A stretch of DNA of 59,544 nucleotides from Funiculus sociatus GB2-C1 (lineage in GTDB: Bacteria; Cyanobacteriota; Cyanobacteriia; Cyanobacteriales; FACHB-T130). This document shows, piece by piece, positions 50,368-59,446 of the stretch. Made by a program: the position numbers and the translations under genes. Positions within the stretch are counted from its first letter, which is position 1; each line of letters begins with the position of its first letter. The stretch spans positions 1-59,544 of the forward strand of contig NZ_JAMPKJ010000038.1 of assembly GCF_039962115.1 (NCBI RefSeq), written 5' to 3'. A model generated the notes under the pieces. That model was not told the origin of the DNA, ran no database searches, and saw only the letters and a list, made by a program, of their open reading frames with translations.

Positions 50368-53300
50368 CTATCGAGGAATTTCAAAAGCTAGGACAGTTAG
50401 GAGCAGTTCGCGGTTCTTGTCTTCAGGATGGTGAAGTATAAATCGAAATCCGGTTTCTGATGGATAGGATAGTTCCCGTGTAAAGGTTGGATGGTTTTTC
50501 ATGGCTTCTGATATCTGTTCCAAAACTGCCGAAAAATTTTTGTTCCGATTGAATATCAGCAGCGCCAGTTTAGTATCTCGCCACGTCGTATAGCCAAGCA
50601 GTTGGTCGAGGGTTTCTTTTAACTTTTTTTCTCCACCCCAAAATTTGCATTCTGCTATAAAAATATTTTTTCCCTCAACACGGATTAAAATATCTGTTTT
50701 TCCTTTTTTGTTAAAGGTTTCTCCAGTCGCTTGTCCTTTGTACTTTCCGTTAAGTTGAACTAAGAAGTGGTCTCTTAGAGCCTCTTCTTCAATTCCTCCA
50801 AAAGTTTTCGGGGTTCTCTCCATTACAGTAACCATGTTAGAAATCACAGATAGGGTTTCCTCATACTGTCGCATATCTGCATTTACCAAATGATTAGCAG
50901 TATTTTCTTGAGGCAGTGGAGAAGTTGCGATTACATAATTGTAGTATCCACAGCGTTTTTGAATTGCTTGAAGTGCTTCGGTGGCTTGGTCGAGTGTATA
51001 TCCATCGTTAGCTGCAATAAAGTCTTCATCTTCTAGAGCTTGAACTAGAGCAGAAATTGCCACTTCTAAGCCAACTCTGTTCAGGGCATAAACCGCACGT
51101 CTAGGGACAGAAAAATCTTCTGCATCTTTCAGAGCCTTAATTAAGCTTGGAACTGCTGCTTCCGAGGCAAGTTTCCCAAGAGCAGAAACTGCACTATCAC
51201 GAACCTGATAGTTTTCATCGTCTATAGCTTTAGTGAGATTGGGAATTACCTCCTCCGAACCAATTTCCCCTAAAGCATTTGCAGCTCTACTACGAACGCC
51301 AGGGTCTTCATCGCTTAGAGCTTGGATCAAACAAGGTATCGCTACTTTGGCTTTGATTTCACCTAGGGCATCTGCTGCTGTTCTACGAACATCACAGTCT
51401 TCGTCATCTAAAACTTTACTTAGATAGGGGATTGTGGCTTCTGCACGAATTTTACCCAGAGCATAAGCTGCTATTCTCCGAATATTAGAATCTTCATTTT
51501 TCAGGAGTTTCTTCAAACTATGAATTGCTGCCTCTGAACCAATCTTTCCTAGGGCCTCTGCTGCTCTCTTACTAAGAGCATAGTTTTTATCATCTAGGAC
51601 TTTGATAAGACAGGGAACTGCGGCTTCTGCGCGAATTTTACCCAGAGCGTCTATTGCTCTCCTGCGAACCTCATGGTCTTGGTCATCTAGGGCTTTGATG
51701 AGACAGGGAACTGGGGCTTCTGCACGAATTTTACCCAGAGCGTCTATTGCTCTCTTGCGAACCTCATGGTCTTGGTCATCTAGGACTTTGATGAGACAGG
51801 GAACTGCGGCTTCTGCACGAATTTTACCCAGAGCATCTATTGCTCTCTTGCGAACCTCATGGTCTTGGCCATTTAAGACTTTAACCAGATAGGGAAATCC
51901 AGTTTTTGAGCCAATCTCGCCCAAGATATAAGCTGCTGCATCCCGAATGTTAGAATCTTCATCTTCCAGAGCTTTTATTAAACTAGGTATAGCGGCTTTT
52001 GATTCAATTTTTCTCAAAGCATAAGCAATCCAGTTGTAACTCTCACGATCCCCAATTCCTAAATTTATTACTAGACTAAGAGTTCTGGATTCTGATCCGA
52101 GATACTTCAAGGCATAAGCTGCACTTCCACGAGTATTATAATTTGGAGCTTCTAGGGCTTTAATGAGACTGAGAATTGCGGCTTCCGAGCCAATATTAAC
52201 CAAAGCTTCTGCTGCCCTACTAGATACAGCAGAATGTTCATCTTCCAGAGATTTTGTAAGGCTAGGCACTGGGACTTCCGAACCAATTTTACCCAAGGAA
52301 GATGCCGCTCTATAACGAACGCCATAATTTCCATCTTTTAAAGCTTTAACTAGACTTGGAATTGCGTCTTTTGAACCGATATAACCTAGAGTAATAGCCG
52401 CCTTCTTCCGAATAGTAACGTCTTTATTTCCTATGTCTTTAATTAGCTTTGCAAGAGTCTCTTTAGAGTCAATTTTCATTAGGGCTTCAGCCGCCTTCTT
52501 CCGAACAGCAGTATCGTGATCTTCTAAGGCTTTATTTAGGCTGGAAATTGCCGTTATTGCTCCAATTTCTCCTAAGGCGGCTGCGGCGCTAGAACGAACT
52601 TCAGAATCTTCATCTTCTAAGGCTTTATTTAGACTGGAAACTGCGGCTTCCGAGCCAATTCTACCTAGAGCCTCAACCGCCTTAGCACGAATATCAGAGT
52701 TTCCATGTTCTAGAACTTTAATTAGACAGGGGATTGCCGCTTCCGAACCGATTTTACCCAGAGCATCCGCAACGCTTGAACGCACATAAGAGTCTTCATC
52801 TTCTAAGGCTTTAATTAAACTAGCTATTGCCGCTTCCGAGCCAATATTGCCCAAAGCATCAGCCGCTCTCCAACGCACATAAGAGTCTTCATCTTCTAGG
52901 GCTTTAATTAAACTAGCTGTTTCCGCTTCCGAACCAATATTCCCCAAGGCATCAACTACATTCGCTCGAATATAAGAGTATTCATGTTTTAGGGCTTTAA
53001 TTAGGCTGGGAATTGCTTTCTCAGATTTCGTTAAGCACAAAAGCTGAAATTTGAGTAACTGAGGAATTTCTAACCCAGCCACTAAACCTACTGTTTGCCC
53101 CTGCCAATCTCGTTTTACCGCTCCCGCCAATCTTGCCCCCAGCCTCAAATCCACCTCTAAGGCTAACCTCACCACTCGCACTGCCTGCTCCTCATCCTCC
53201 ACCAACTCCAGCATTAGTGCTAGGGGTTCTGTCCATTTCAGATAATTCAGATAGTCTCGTTTCAGTCTGTCGCCATCCTTAATCAGGTGCGGTAGCTGCT

Positions 53301-54450
53301 TGAACAAGCATTCTGCCGTGTAATATTCCTGAATCAGTTGGTGCCGAAACTCAATCTGATTATTTGCTCCCAGTTGAATCAGGTGATGGTTGAGTAAATC
53401 CTCCAGCCAACAGAGGACGCAATCCTCTGGATGAGCCACCTTACCTGCTAAAAATTCCGTCAGCACCGCTTCTGCTTCCTGCCTGGGAATGGCAACTTGC
53501 AACTCCGTTTTGGCTTTCCCAGAAGTCATCACCCAGGCTAACTGTTCCAATAGCCGAGGCAACCAACGGCGAGACTCCCCAGAAATTGGGATATCCTGTT
53601 TGAGTTTCTTGGTATAAATCTGAGTGAACCGACAAAACACCGAACCCAGGCTCGACGGTATTTTATTTCTGTTGTCTGCAAACACCGAACACAGCATCCA
53701 TAACAGCAGAGGTGTTTCTCCCAACTCTCGCAACCGACTGCCCAACTGCCTCAACATCTGCTCTCCCTGCTGAGGCAGATAGGCGCAGACAAACTGCTGC
53801 ATCTGCGCTTCACCCAGGGGTTGCATTTCCAGCTTCTTGGCAATGTCCAAGTCGCCCCCCAACCCCAAATCCCGCGTCGTGAAAATCATCGGCGTGGCAG
53901 CATTCGTCTGGCGAAAAGCCTTCAAATCCCGCCTAGCAGCTTCCGAGGGCAATTCATTGATGCCATCCACCAGCAGCAAAAATTGCTTGTCGAACAGCAG
54001 CCTTTCAATCTCGCAAGTGTTGAGAAACAATCCATGCTGTTTCAAGAAGTCCCGAATTAAGTCTAGGACGGAGGTTTGGTAGTAGCGCAATTCTACTAAT
54101 ACAGGGATGCGCGAATCCGCTAGGAAATTAATTTCCCGGCTGGCTTGGGCTTCTTCCAGCAATAACCGCGCCAGTGCCGTCGATTTCCCCAAACCAGGAC
54201 GCCCCACCAACAACACATGATCTGCGGCATACTTCCGCAACCCTTCCAGCACCCCCAAACGCTCAGTTTTCTGCTGTGCTTCGCCGGGTTGTTCCTTGGC
54301 AGGTTGCACCGTCTCCACAATAAACTCAAGAAGTGGCGGTGATTCCACCTCAATTCGCTGGCGTCCGACTACATCCGTCAGCGTGTAGTCTTTCGACCAT
54401 TGGGCGTATTTGTTGCAAAGGGCTTCTAGGTATGGCTTCCAGTCGATCAT
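50368..54450 (-). CDS. NACHT-HEAT protein with C-terminal PD-(D/E)XK nuclease domain
   Basis: 1360 residues. N-terminus MIDWKPYLEALCNKYAQW is the usual start of cyanobacterial NACHT proteins. NACHT ATPase at about 75-400: Walker A GRPGLGKST (83-91) and Walker B FLLLVDGINELP (about 157-168). From about 475 to 1140 there are about 22 HEAT repeats of 31 residues (ALGKIGSEAAIPCLIKAL type). The end (about 1180-1360) is a nuclease-like fold with D1253 and E1267-x-K1269 in TDILIRVEGKNIFIAECKF. Bacterial NACHT proteins are known antiphage defence factors that sense an invader and trigger an effector. Here HEAT repeats would be the sensor and the C-terminal nuclease the effector (inference). A metallophosphoesterase remnant follows. 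Confidence 0.87.
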   Translation of the reverse strand: MIDWKPYLEALCNKYAQWSKDYTLTDVVGRQRIEVESPPLLEFIVETVQPAKEQPGEAQQKTERLGVLEGLRKYAADHVLLVGRPGLGKSTALARLLLEEAQASREINFLADSRIPVLVELRYYQTSVLDLIRDFLKQHGLFLNTCEIERLLFDKQFLLLVDGINELPSEAARRDLKAFRQTNAATPMIFTTRDLGLGGDLDIAKKLEMQPLGEAQMQQFVCAYLPQQGEQMLRQLGSRLRELGETPLLLWMLCSVFADNRNKIPSSLGSVFCRFTQIYTKKLKQDIPISGESRRWLPRLLEQLAWVMTSGKAKTELQVAIPRQEAEAVLTEFLAGKVAHPEDCVLCWLEDLLNHHLIQLGANNQIEFRHQLIQEYYTAECLFKQLPHLIKDGDRLKRDYLNYLKWTEPLALMLELVEDEEQAVRVVRLALEVDLRLGARLAGAVKRDWQGQTVGLVAGLEIPQLLKFQLLCLTKSEKAIPSLIKALKHEYSYIRANVVDALGNIGSEAETASLIKALEDEDSYVRWRAADALGNIGSEAAIASLIKALEDEDSYVRSSVADALGKIGSEAAIPCLIKVLEHGNSDIRAKAVEALGRIGSEAAVSSLNKALEDEDSEVRSSAAAALGEIGAITAISSLNKALEDHDTAVRKKAAEALMKIDSKETLAKLIKDIGNKDVTIRKKAAITLGYIGSKDAIPSLVKALKDGNYGVRYRAASSLGKIGSEVPVPSLTKSLEDEHSAVSSRAAEALVNIGSEAAILSLIKALEAPNYNTRGSAAYALKYLGSESRTLSLVINLGIGDRESYNWIAYALRKIESKAAIPSLIKALEDEDSNIRDAAAYILGEIGSKTGFPYLVKVLNGQDHEVRKRAIDALGKIRAEAAVPCLIKVLDDQDHEVRKRAIDALGKIRAEAPVPCLIKALDDQDHEVRRRAIDALGKIRAEAAVPCLIKVLDDKNYALSKRAAEALGKIGSEAAIHSLKKLLKNEDSNIRRIAAYALGKIRAEATIPYLSKVLDDEDCDVRRTAADALGEIKAKVAIPCLIQALSDEDPGVRSRAANALGEIGSEEVIPNLTKAIDDENYQVRDSAVSALGKLASEAAVPSLIKALKDAEDFSVPRRAVYALNRVGLEVAISALVQALEDEDFIAANDGYTLDQATEALQAIQKRCGYYNYVIATSPLPQENTANHLVNADMRQYEETLSVISNMVTVMERTPKTFGGIEEEALRDHFLVQLNGKYKGQATGETFNKKGKTDILIRVEGKNIFIAECKFWGGEKKLKETLDQLLGYTTWRDTKLALLIFNRNKNFSAVLEQISEAMKNHPTFTRELSYPSETGFRFILHHPEDKNRELLLTVLAFEIPR
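51593..51871 (-). repeat. Three near-identical 93-bp HEAT units
   Basis: Units begin at 51593, 51686 and 51779 (each 93 bp, 31 residues) and differ by only a few bases. Each has the motif DHEVR[KR]RAIDALGKIRAEA. The rest of the HEAT array is far more diverged, so these three arose by recent duplication or gene conversion. Confidence 0.88.
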
Positions 54451-54613
54451 GCTGTGTGAAAATATAGCTTGGTTGAGGAGAATGCGATCGCCCCGATCCG
54501 TCTTTAATCAATTCGCTGGTTTAAACCTCTGGCAAAGATAGCGTGCTGCGTCTCTGGAAATAACCAGCAGGATATCGCCCCCGTAAAATTAGCCTCAAAG
54601 CATAGGTATAATT

Positions 54614-55222
54614 ATGCTCAAATTGTATCAATTTTTCTCCTCTGGTAATTGTTACAAAATTCGTCTTTTATTGACACAACTAGAAATTCCCTTTGAGAGC
54701 GTAGAACTGAATATTCTCAAAGGTGAAAGTCGCACTCCAGAATTTTTAAGCAAAAATCCCAATGGGCGGATTCCAGTTTTAGAAACCCAATCAGGTCAAT
54801 TTATTGCAGAATCTAACGCTATTCTGTTTTATCTGAGTGAAGGTACTAATTTTTTACCAAAAGACAATTTTGAAAGGGCAAAAGTGTTGCAATGGTTATT
54901 TTTTGAACAGTATAGCCACGAGCCTTTTATCGCTACCTCTAGATTTTGGATTTCTATTCTTGGCAAGGCAGAGGAATATCGGGATGCACTAAATCAAAAA
55001 CGGGAACCTGGTTATGCAGCGTTAGATGTAATGGAAAGACATTTAACGAATCATACTTTTTTTGTAGGAGAACGTTACACTATTGCTGATATTGGATTGT
55101 TTGCTTATACTCATGTGGCTGATGAAGGCGGATTTGATTTGACAAAATTTCCGGCTATAAATGGTTGGATAGAAAGAGTTAAATCGCAACCTCGGCACAT
55201 TAGTATTACGCATCTTAATTAG
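54614..55222 (+). CDS. Glutathione S-transferase family protein
   Basis: 202 residues: thioredoxin-like N-terminal domain (LKLYQFFSSGNCYKIRLLL; Ser at about 9-10 as the catalytic position), cis-Pro motif GRIPVLE (about 52-58), AESNAILFYL (about 64-73), and the helical C-terminal domain with the N-capping motif ERYTIADIGLFAY (about 153-165). Conjugates or reduces substrates with glutathione. No gene cluster is evident; it is divergent from the NACHT gene. Confidence 0.9.
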   Translation: MLKLYQFFSSGNCYKIRLLLTQLEIPFESVELNILKGESRTPEFLSKNPNGRIPVLETQSGQFIAESNAILFYLSEGTNFLPKDNFERAKVLQWLFFEQYSHEPFIATSRFWISILGKAEEYRDALNQKREPGYAALDVMERHLTNHTFFVGERYTIADIGLFAYTHVADEGGFDLTKFPAINGWIERVKSQPRHISITHLN

Positions 55223-55239
55223 TAATTTCGGTAGTAAAT

Positions 55240-55361
55240 CGCCCACAGGCTGGAAGTCTCGATGCTCCACAAACAAAGCCTACCAACCCAGTCCCAATTG
55301 AGTCCGCGCAGGCGGACTTCGTTTGTTTAGCCGCGATTTCCAATCGCCAGGTATTTTTACT
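55240..55361 (-). repeat. Dispersed repeat family, copy B
   Basis: On the minus strand: AGTAAAAATACCTGGCGATT, then AAATCGCGGCTAAACAAACG, an inner part with AAGTCCGCCTGCGCGGACTC (a hairpin), and an end CCTGTGGGCG. It is the longest copy. Ends match copies A and C. Confidence 0.75.
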
Positions 55362-55384
55362 GACATGCACCCTCGCGTTTTTTA

Positions 55385-58300
55385 TCATTGGGCGACATAT
55401 TTGAGCCAGAAATGAGTGTGAGGTCTGCCAACTTTGTGCCATTCTTTAAGTATGCGATCGCGTTCTCCGGCTCTTGCTAAAAATTCCAACCCAGCCGGGA
55501 AACCCAACACTTCTGCTTTCGCCAAATAATATTTACGCTGGCGGACAGCATAGCAGCCTTCCCAGCATTGCACTGCACCTTCATAATTCTTGGCGCGATA
55601 AAAGCAGGTTCCAGCACGATAAAGCATTTCTTGCGAGTCTTCTCCCAAGGCTTCTAGAACTTCGCCAAATCGTTGCCATTGGAGTCGGTGCAAGTTAGCT
55701 CCGCTGACTAAACTTCCAATTCCCTTAGCATACTCTTCTATCCCTGTTCTCCACTGGCGACTGTTGCGCGTACTCTCGTCTAACAGCTTATTCTTTATGC
55801 AGTTTTGAAGAAATTGGGTGAAGCTTTTTAGAGTATCAAGACTCGGCTGTCTTAGCATAAAAATGGCAAGTTGACGCTCCAATTCTTTACCCTTCGGGGG
55901 TTTGTCAAATTGCTGCACCAACTGTTTCCAGCACATCCCCTCTAAAAAGCACTCCCAAGCCTCATTTGCCATCCCAAGATCGAGAAAAGTTTGACCAGCT
56001 TCGGCAAATCTCTGTTCAAATTTTAGCGCCCTAGCTTCGCATATTTCTGCTTTTCTAGTTTCGCCGCGATCGCTATAACATTGTCTGGCACGTCGCATAA
56101 AATCTGGATCTTCGGAATTTATCCCCCTTGTCTCAAATTCCAGTGCAATAGAACGCCAGTCATCTTCCTCCAGATTCCGTGCGCTTTCACGAGTTCCCAT
56201 GCTCACAGGTTGAACATTTTCTCGCCAAGCTGGTATTTGCGAGTGCTGTAAAAGCGCCTCTAAATTGTTTTCTATAAACCTCCAAAGTCGCTGATCTCCT
56301 ACTTGAGAATCGACTATAAACAGCAGCTCTTTTGCTCTAGAAGCCGCCACGTAGAGCTTATTAAAGAAAAATTCAAATTCATACAAACGTTCTGATGGCA
56401 GCTTTTTAGCATCTTCCGGACTGCTGGCTAACTTCCAAACATCTCGGTAACATTCTTCGCCAAACTTGTAGAGAATTACTCGTTTAAATTCCAGCCCTTT
56501 AACGGCGCTGGCACTCAATACATTTTTTAGCGGTTCTGATTCCACTCCCTCTGCCAAAATCTGCGAAAGCACTTCATCATTTTGAGCATAGGAAAGCTCA
56601 CCACCTTCTTCGCAAGGCACAATAATAATTGTGTCCCTTAGGTAACGTTTGAGTTCTTTTGTTGTAATATTTCGACCAATAATAAATTTTTGTGGTTCTG
56701 GAAAATGGTCTTTTTTCCATGCCGTTTGCGGTTGAAGTTGCGGAATTTTAAATAGAACCTGACGACACAACTGAATCAGGTTAATAACTTGTACCACACG
56801 AGCGCAAGAGCGATAATTAGATTTTAACTCTGGAAAATTCATTCGCAGATTTAATCTATGCGCCGGGTCGAGTGCTGTAATTACCTCGTTGTAAAAAGCT
56901 GCTTGGACGCTTTCCCAACGAAATCCTGTCGGGTTTAAAGTTTGAAAAGGATCTCCAGCAAAGGCAAAAGGTAAACACGGAGTTTGGTATCCCAAGTCAT
57001 ATTGGGAGAAGACAGACAGGCGCATAATTAACTGAAGCTCTAGTTTAGTGAAATCTTGAGCTTCGTCGCAGAAAATGGCAGTATATTCAGGACGGTAACA
57101 CTTGAGTTCCAGAACTTTTCTGATCAAATCTTGATCGTCCCAGTAGCCTTCCTCTGTAGTTAATCTCTTATACCAACGCAACCAGATAGTTTTGTAAATT
57201 TCTTGAAACTGAGCAACTGGAATGGTGCGTTCTTGAACAGGTACTTCTTCCTGATAGTCTTCTGGGGCCATAAATCTGAGGCTATGACCTTTGATGAAGG
57301 TTCTGATGGCGTGCCAGCAAAGTTCTGGGGAATAAATCTGTGCTTGTGGTAGCTTTAAATCTCTGTAAAGCTGTCGAAAACGATGGAAGGAAATGTACTT
57401 TTGAGAATCGAAGCGATCGCGCAGCGTATTCCCAAAAGGCTGTTCCCGCTCCTCTTTTGGCAGTAAATTTAAAAGAAATGTCCCAAACTGTTGAAAGAAA
57501 GCACTCACATCAGGTAAATCGCCACCTGCCATTCTGTGTGACAAAAATCGGTGATGGAATGCGTGCAAACAGCGCACAAATTCTTTAGCAACTTCTAGTA
57601 AGCGCTTATTGTAAGTAAGAAACAGGGGATTTCCTGGCAGTTCTATTCCCCGTTCGTGGTAATATTTTCGATAACAATAATCAGCAAACAGGTACAGCAA
57701 CATGGTAGATTTTCCGCTACCTGCACGTCCGTTTAGGAAAAGGGGCAACCAATTCTTCTGTGCTGCTGAAGTTGAAACAGAGTTTAGAATTGCCTCCTCT
57801 TCTGCTGAAAGAGCTAAATTTACCTCTGCTCCTTGCTGAATGGTAAGCCAACTTTGTTTATCTGTAAGTAAGTAGCTTGGGTAAGAGCGCCGCGCAAAAG
57901 GAGTTAGTTCATCCAGCGTTAACTGACTAGATAAAACATTTTTAGAACCAGAAAATAAGTTTGTTGATTTTCCTATTTGCGCTATTTCTTCTATAGCGGG
58001 TCTGCGGCTGAAAATAGCCAAGAGAAATAATACTTGTCGAGGTGGGGTATCAGCAGTTTCTATTTTGCTGAATAGCACATAAAAATCATTTTTCCCGTAC
58101 AAATATATGCCTCGCCATTGAGGAAATCCTTCGGCATTAATGATATTTCCCTCAATTTCCGAGATAAGATGATAAAAATTTTCCTCGTATTCTCTAATCT
58201 CAGGATTTTTGAAACGGGCGATCCATTCCTCGCTTTCGTAGATAATTGTCCAAAAGTTTCTGTCGTTTTCCATCTCCCAGCTGGGAGGTTCCAACCAGGG

Positions 58301-58702
58301 AAGCAAATTCTCTGGAAGCAATGAAGGCGATCCAGAGGTAGCGATCGCACTGAGTTCCCTCTGAGAAAGCCAGTTAGTTAGTTCTTCCTCATCCAATCGA
58401 GAATCCAGATGCTTAGCGCCGTATTCCTCTGGGTTTCGCAGGAATTTTTTGTATTCCTTAGAGCCGCGTAGAAAAATGTCTAGTAAGCATAGCACTTGGT
58501 AGTCTTGTACCTGTCGGATTCTGGCAACTATGCGTAAATTGTTTTCCCCTCTGCGCTTCAAGTAAGGGTACACACGCTCAAAACGTGCCTGCGCTTCATC
58601 ACTCCGCAGGGGTTCAAGTTCGACAGATAAACTATCTACTTGAGCCTGAATACCATAGCGTAGCGCCTTCTGGGTGAACAGATAGGTGCGATAAATGTAC
58701 AT
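55385..58702 (-). CDS. UvrD/TRANK1-like SF1 helicase with N-terminal and C-terminal extensions
   Basis: 1105 residues. Residues 1-300 are an N-terminal region of unknown fold. SF1 motifs: Walker A NGRAGSGKST (324-333), motif II CDEAQD (545-550), motif III FAGDPFQTLNP (581-591), motif IV NYRS (629-632), motif V SASAVKGLEFKRVILY, and motif VI YVAASRAKELLFI. Residues after about 855 form TPR-like helical repeats (RARQCYSDRGETRKAEICEARAL, AGTCFYRAKNYEGAVQCWEG). The layout resembles TRANK1-like helicases. A role in DNA or RNA repair, or in defence, is inference. The 'LNPTGFRW' after motif III is characteristic of this subgroup in my reading. It has no close same-strand neighbour upstream within the window. 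Confidence 0.82.
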   Translation of the reverse strand: MYIYRTYLFTQKALRYGIQAQVDSLSVELEPLRSDEAQARFERVYPYLKRRGENNLRIVARIRQVQDYQVLCLLDIFLRGSKEYKKFLRNPEEYGAKHLDSRLDEEELTNWLSQRELSAIATSGSPSLLPENLLPWLEPPSWEMENDRNFWTIIYESEEWIARFKNPEIREYEENFYHLISEIEGNIINAEGFPQWRGIYLYGKNDFYVLFSKIETADTPPRQVLFLLAIFSRRPAIEEIAQIGKSTNLFSGSKNVLSSQLTLDELTPFARRSYPSYLLTDKQSWLTIQQGAEVNLALSAEEEAILNSVSTSAAQKNWLPLFLNGRAGSGKSTMLLYLFADYCYRKYYHERGIELPGNPLFLTYNKRLLEVAKEFVRCLHAFHHRFLSHRMAGGDLPDVSAFFQQFGTFLLNLLPKEEREQPFGNTLRDRFDSQKYISFHRFRQLYRDLKLPQAQIYSPELCWHAIRTFIKGHSLRFMAPEDYQEEVPVQERTIPVAQFQEIYKTIWLRWYKRLTTEEGYWDDQDLIRKVLELKCYRPEYTAIFCDEAQDFTKLELQLIMRLSVFSQYDLGYQTPCLPFAFAGDPFQTLNPTGFRWESVQAAFYNEVITALDPAHRLNLRMNFPELKSNYRSCARVVQVINLIQLCRQVLFKIPQLQPQTAWKKDHFPEPQKFIIGRNITTKELKRYLRDTIIIVPCEEGGELSYAQNDEVLSQILAEGVESEPLKNVLSASAVKGLEFKRVILYKFGEECYRDVWKLASSPEDAKKLPSERLYEFEFFFNKLYVAASRAKELLFIVDSQVGDQRLWRFIENNLEALLQHSQIPAWRENVQPVSMGTRESARNLEEDDWRSIALEFETRGINSEDPDFMRRARQCYSDRGETRKAEICEARALKFEQRFAEAGQTFLDLGMANEAWECFLEGMCWKQLVQQFDKPPKGKELERQLAIFMLRQPSLDTLKSFTQFLQNCIKNKLLDESTRNSRQWRTGIEEYAKGIGSLVSGANLHRLQWQRFGEVLEALGEDSQEMLYRAGTCFYRAKNYEGAVQCWEGCYAVRQRKYYLAKAEVLGFPAGLEFLARAGERDRILKEWHKVGRPHTHFWLKYVAQ

Positions 58703-59128
58703 AAACTCATCTCCGCTGTTTTTGACAAAAACAGGCTTAGCCTACTATTACTTATTGTCATTCAGCAGAGAAGCCAATGTTGTAGGGTTTTGGTTACATA
58801 TAATACATTATGAGCTTTTTTGCTCCAACTTTTAGTAAAAACGCCTGACAAATAAAGTCAAGGCTTAGTTTGCGGAGCATCGAGGCTTGAGCCTGTGGGC
58901 GTATATTTCGCTTCGCCTTAGCTTGCGGCATAGCGCACCCATAGCGCACCCTAAAGCTCAATGGAACTGACGCAAGGAGCCTGGAAATAAATTTCCGGCT
59001 CAAAGCTAAAGTAAGCTAAAGCTTACTCGGTAAGCCTTTCAACCCGTTTTAACGGGTTTTAGCTTTTAGCCTGAACTTTAGTTCAAGGCTTTAGTTCAAG
59101 GCTTAAATCAACGCCATTCACCCTACAG
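58703..59128. other. 426-bp region with dispersed repeats
   Basis: Contains copy C of the dispersed repeat (58834-58901) and, further on, CCCGTTTTAACGGG (hairpin near 59042) with GCTTTTAGCC and TTTAGTTCAAGGC direct repeats. No credible reading frame; the 69-codon minus-strand frame at 58794-59003 is repeat-derived. Confidence 0.6.
58834..58901 (+). repeat. Dispersed repeat family, copy C
   Basis: AGTAAAAACGCCTGACAAAT, AAAGTCAAGGCTTAGTTTG, GGAGCATCGAGGC and GCCTGTGGGCG, in the opposite orientation to copies A and B. Confidence 0.72.
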
Positions 59129-59446
59129 CTACTCTACTTCTGTATCCATCAATAACCGCCACTCCCGTACCCCAAAAGGAGGAACGAGCAACTCTACCGA
59201 AAGCCCACCTTTGAGCGGTAAATTCAACCGCAAAGGGGTGTTAGAGTCCAAATCGGTCATCACTTCTAAGAGGTCATATTCTCCCACATTGGGAGGCAAC
59301 AATGATTCATTTAACACATCAGCAGCCGTCCAAACTTCCCCAGTCCCAGCCGTAATTGTTAACGGCTTGGGGTGCGCCACTTCAGCAATCCCAGGAAATC
59401 CTACTAAACGTAGATGCACACAGTCCACCGCCTGACTGCCTGACAC
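59129..59446 (-). CDS. DUF3122-like protein, 5' part uncertain
   Basis: 105 residues from GTG 59446, open upstream to a stop at 59483-59485. The sequence VHLRLVGFPGIAEVAHPKPLTI, then TAADVL, PNVGEYDLLEVMTDL and ELLVPPFGVREWR agrees with the C-terminal two thirds of the cyanobacterial DUF3122 family as I recall it. The family's N-terminal part (signal peptide and first strands) is missing or shifted in frame; a different frame at 59480-59544 reads AEHDFYDQIWFSRIRS. Either a frameshift, or a truncated gene. Function unknown. Confidence 0.55.
   Translation of the reverse strand: MSGSQAVDCVHLRLVGFPGIAEVAHPKPLTITAGTGEVWTAADVLNESLLPPNVGEYDLLEVMTDLDSNTPLRLNLPLKGGLSVELLVPPFGVREWRLLMDTEVE

Noticed and set aside
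51200-53000. Regular 93-bp repeats suggestive of an array
   Set aside because: They encode 31-residue HEAT units within the NACHT protein, not a CRISPR array.
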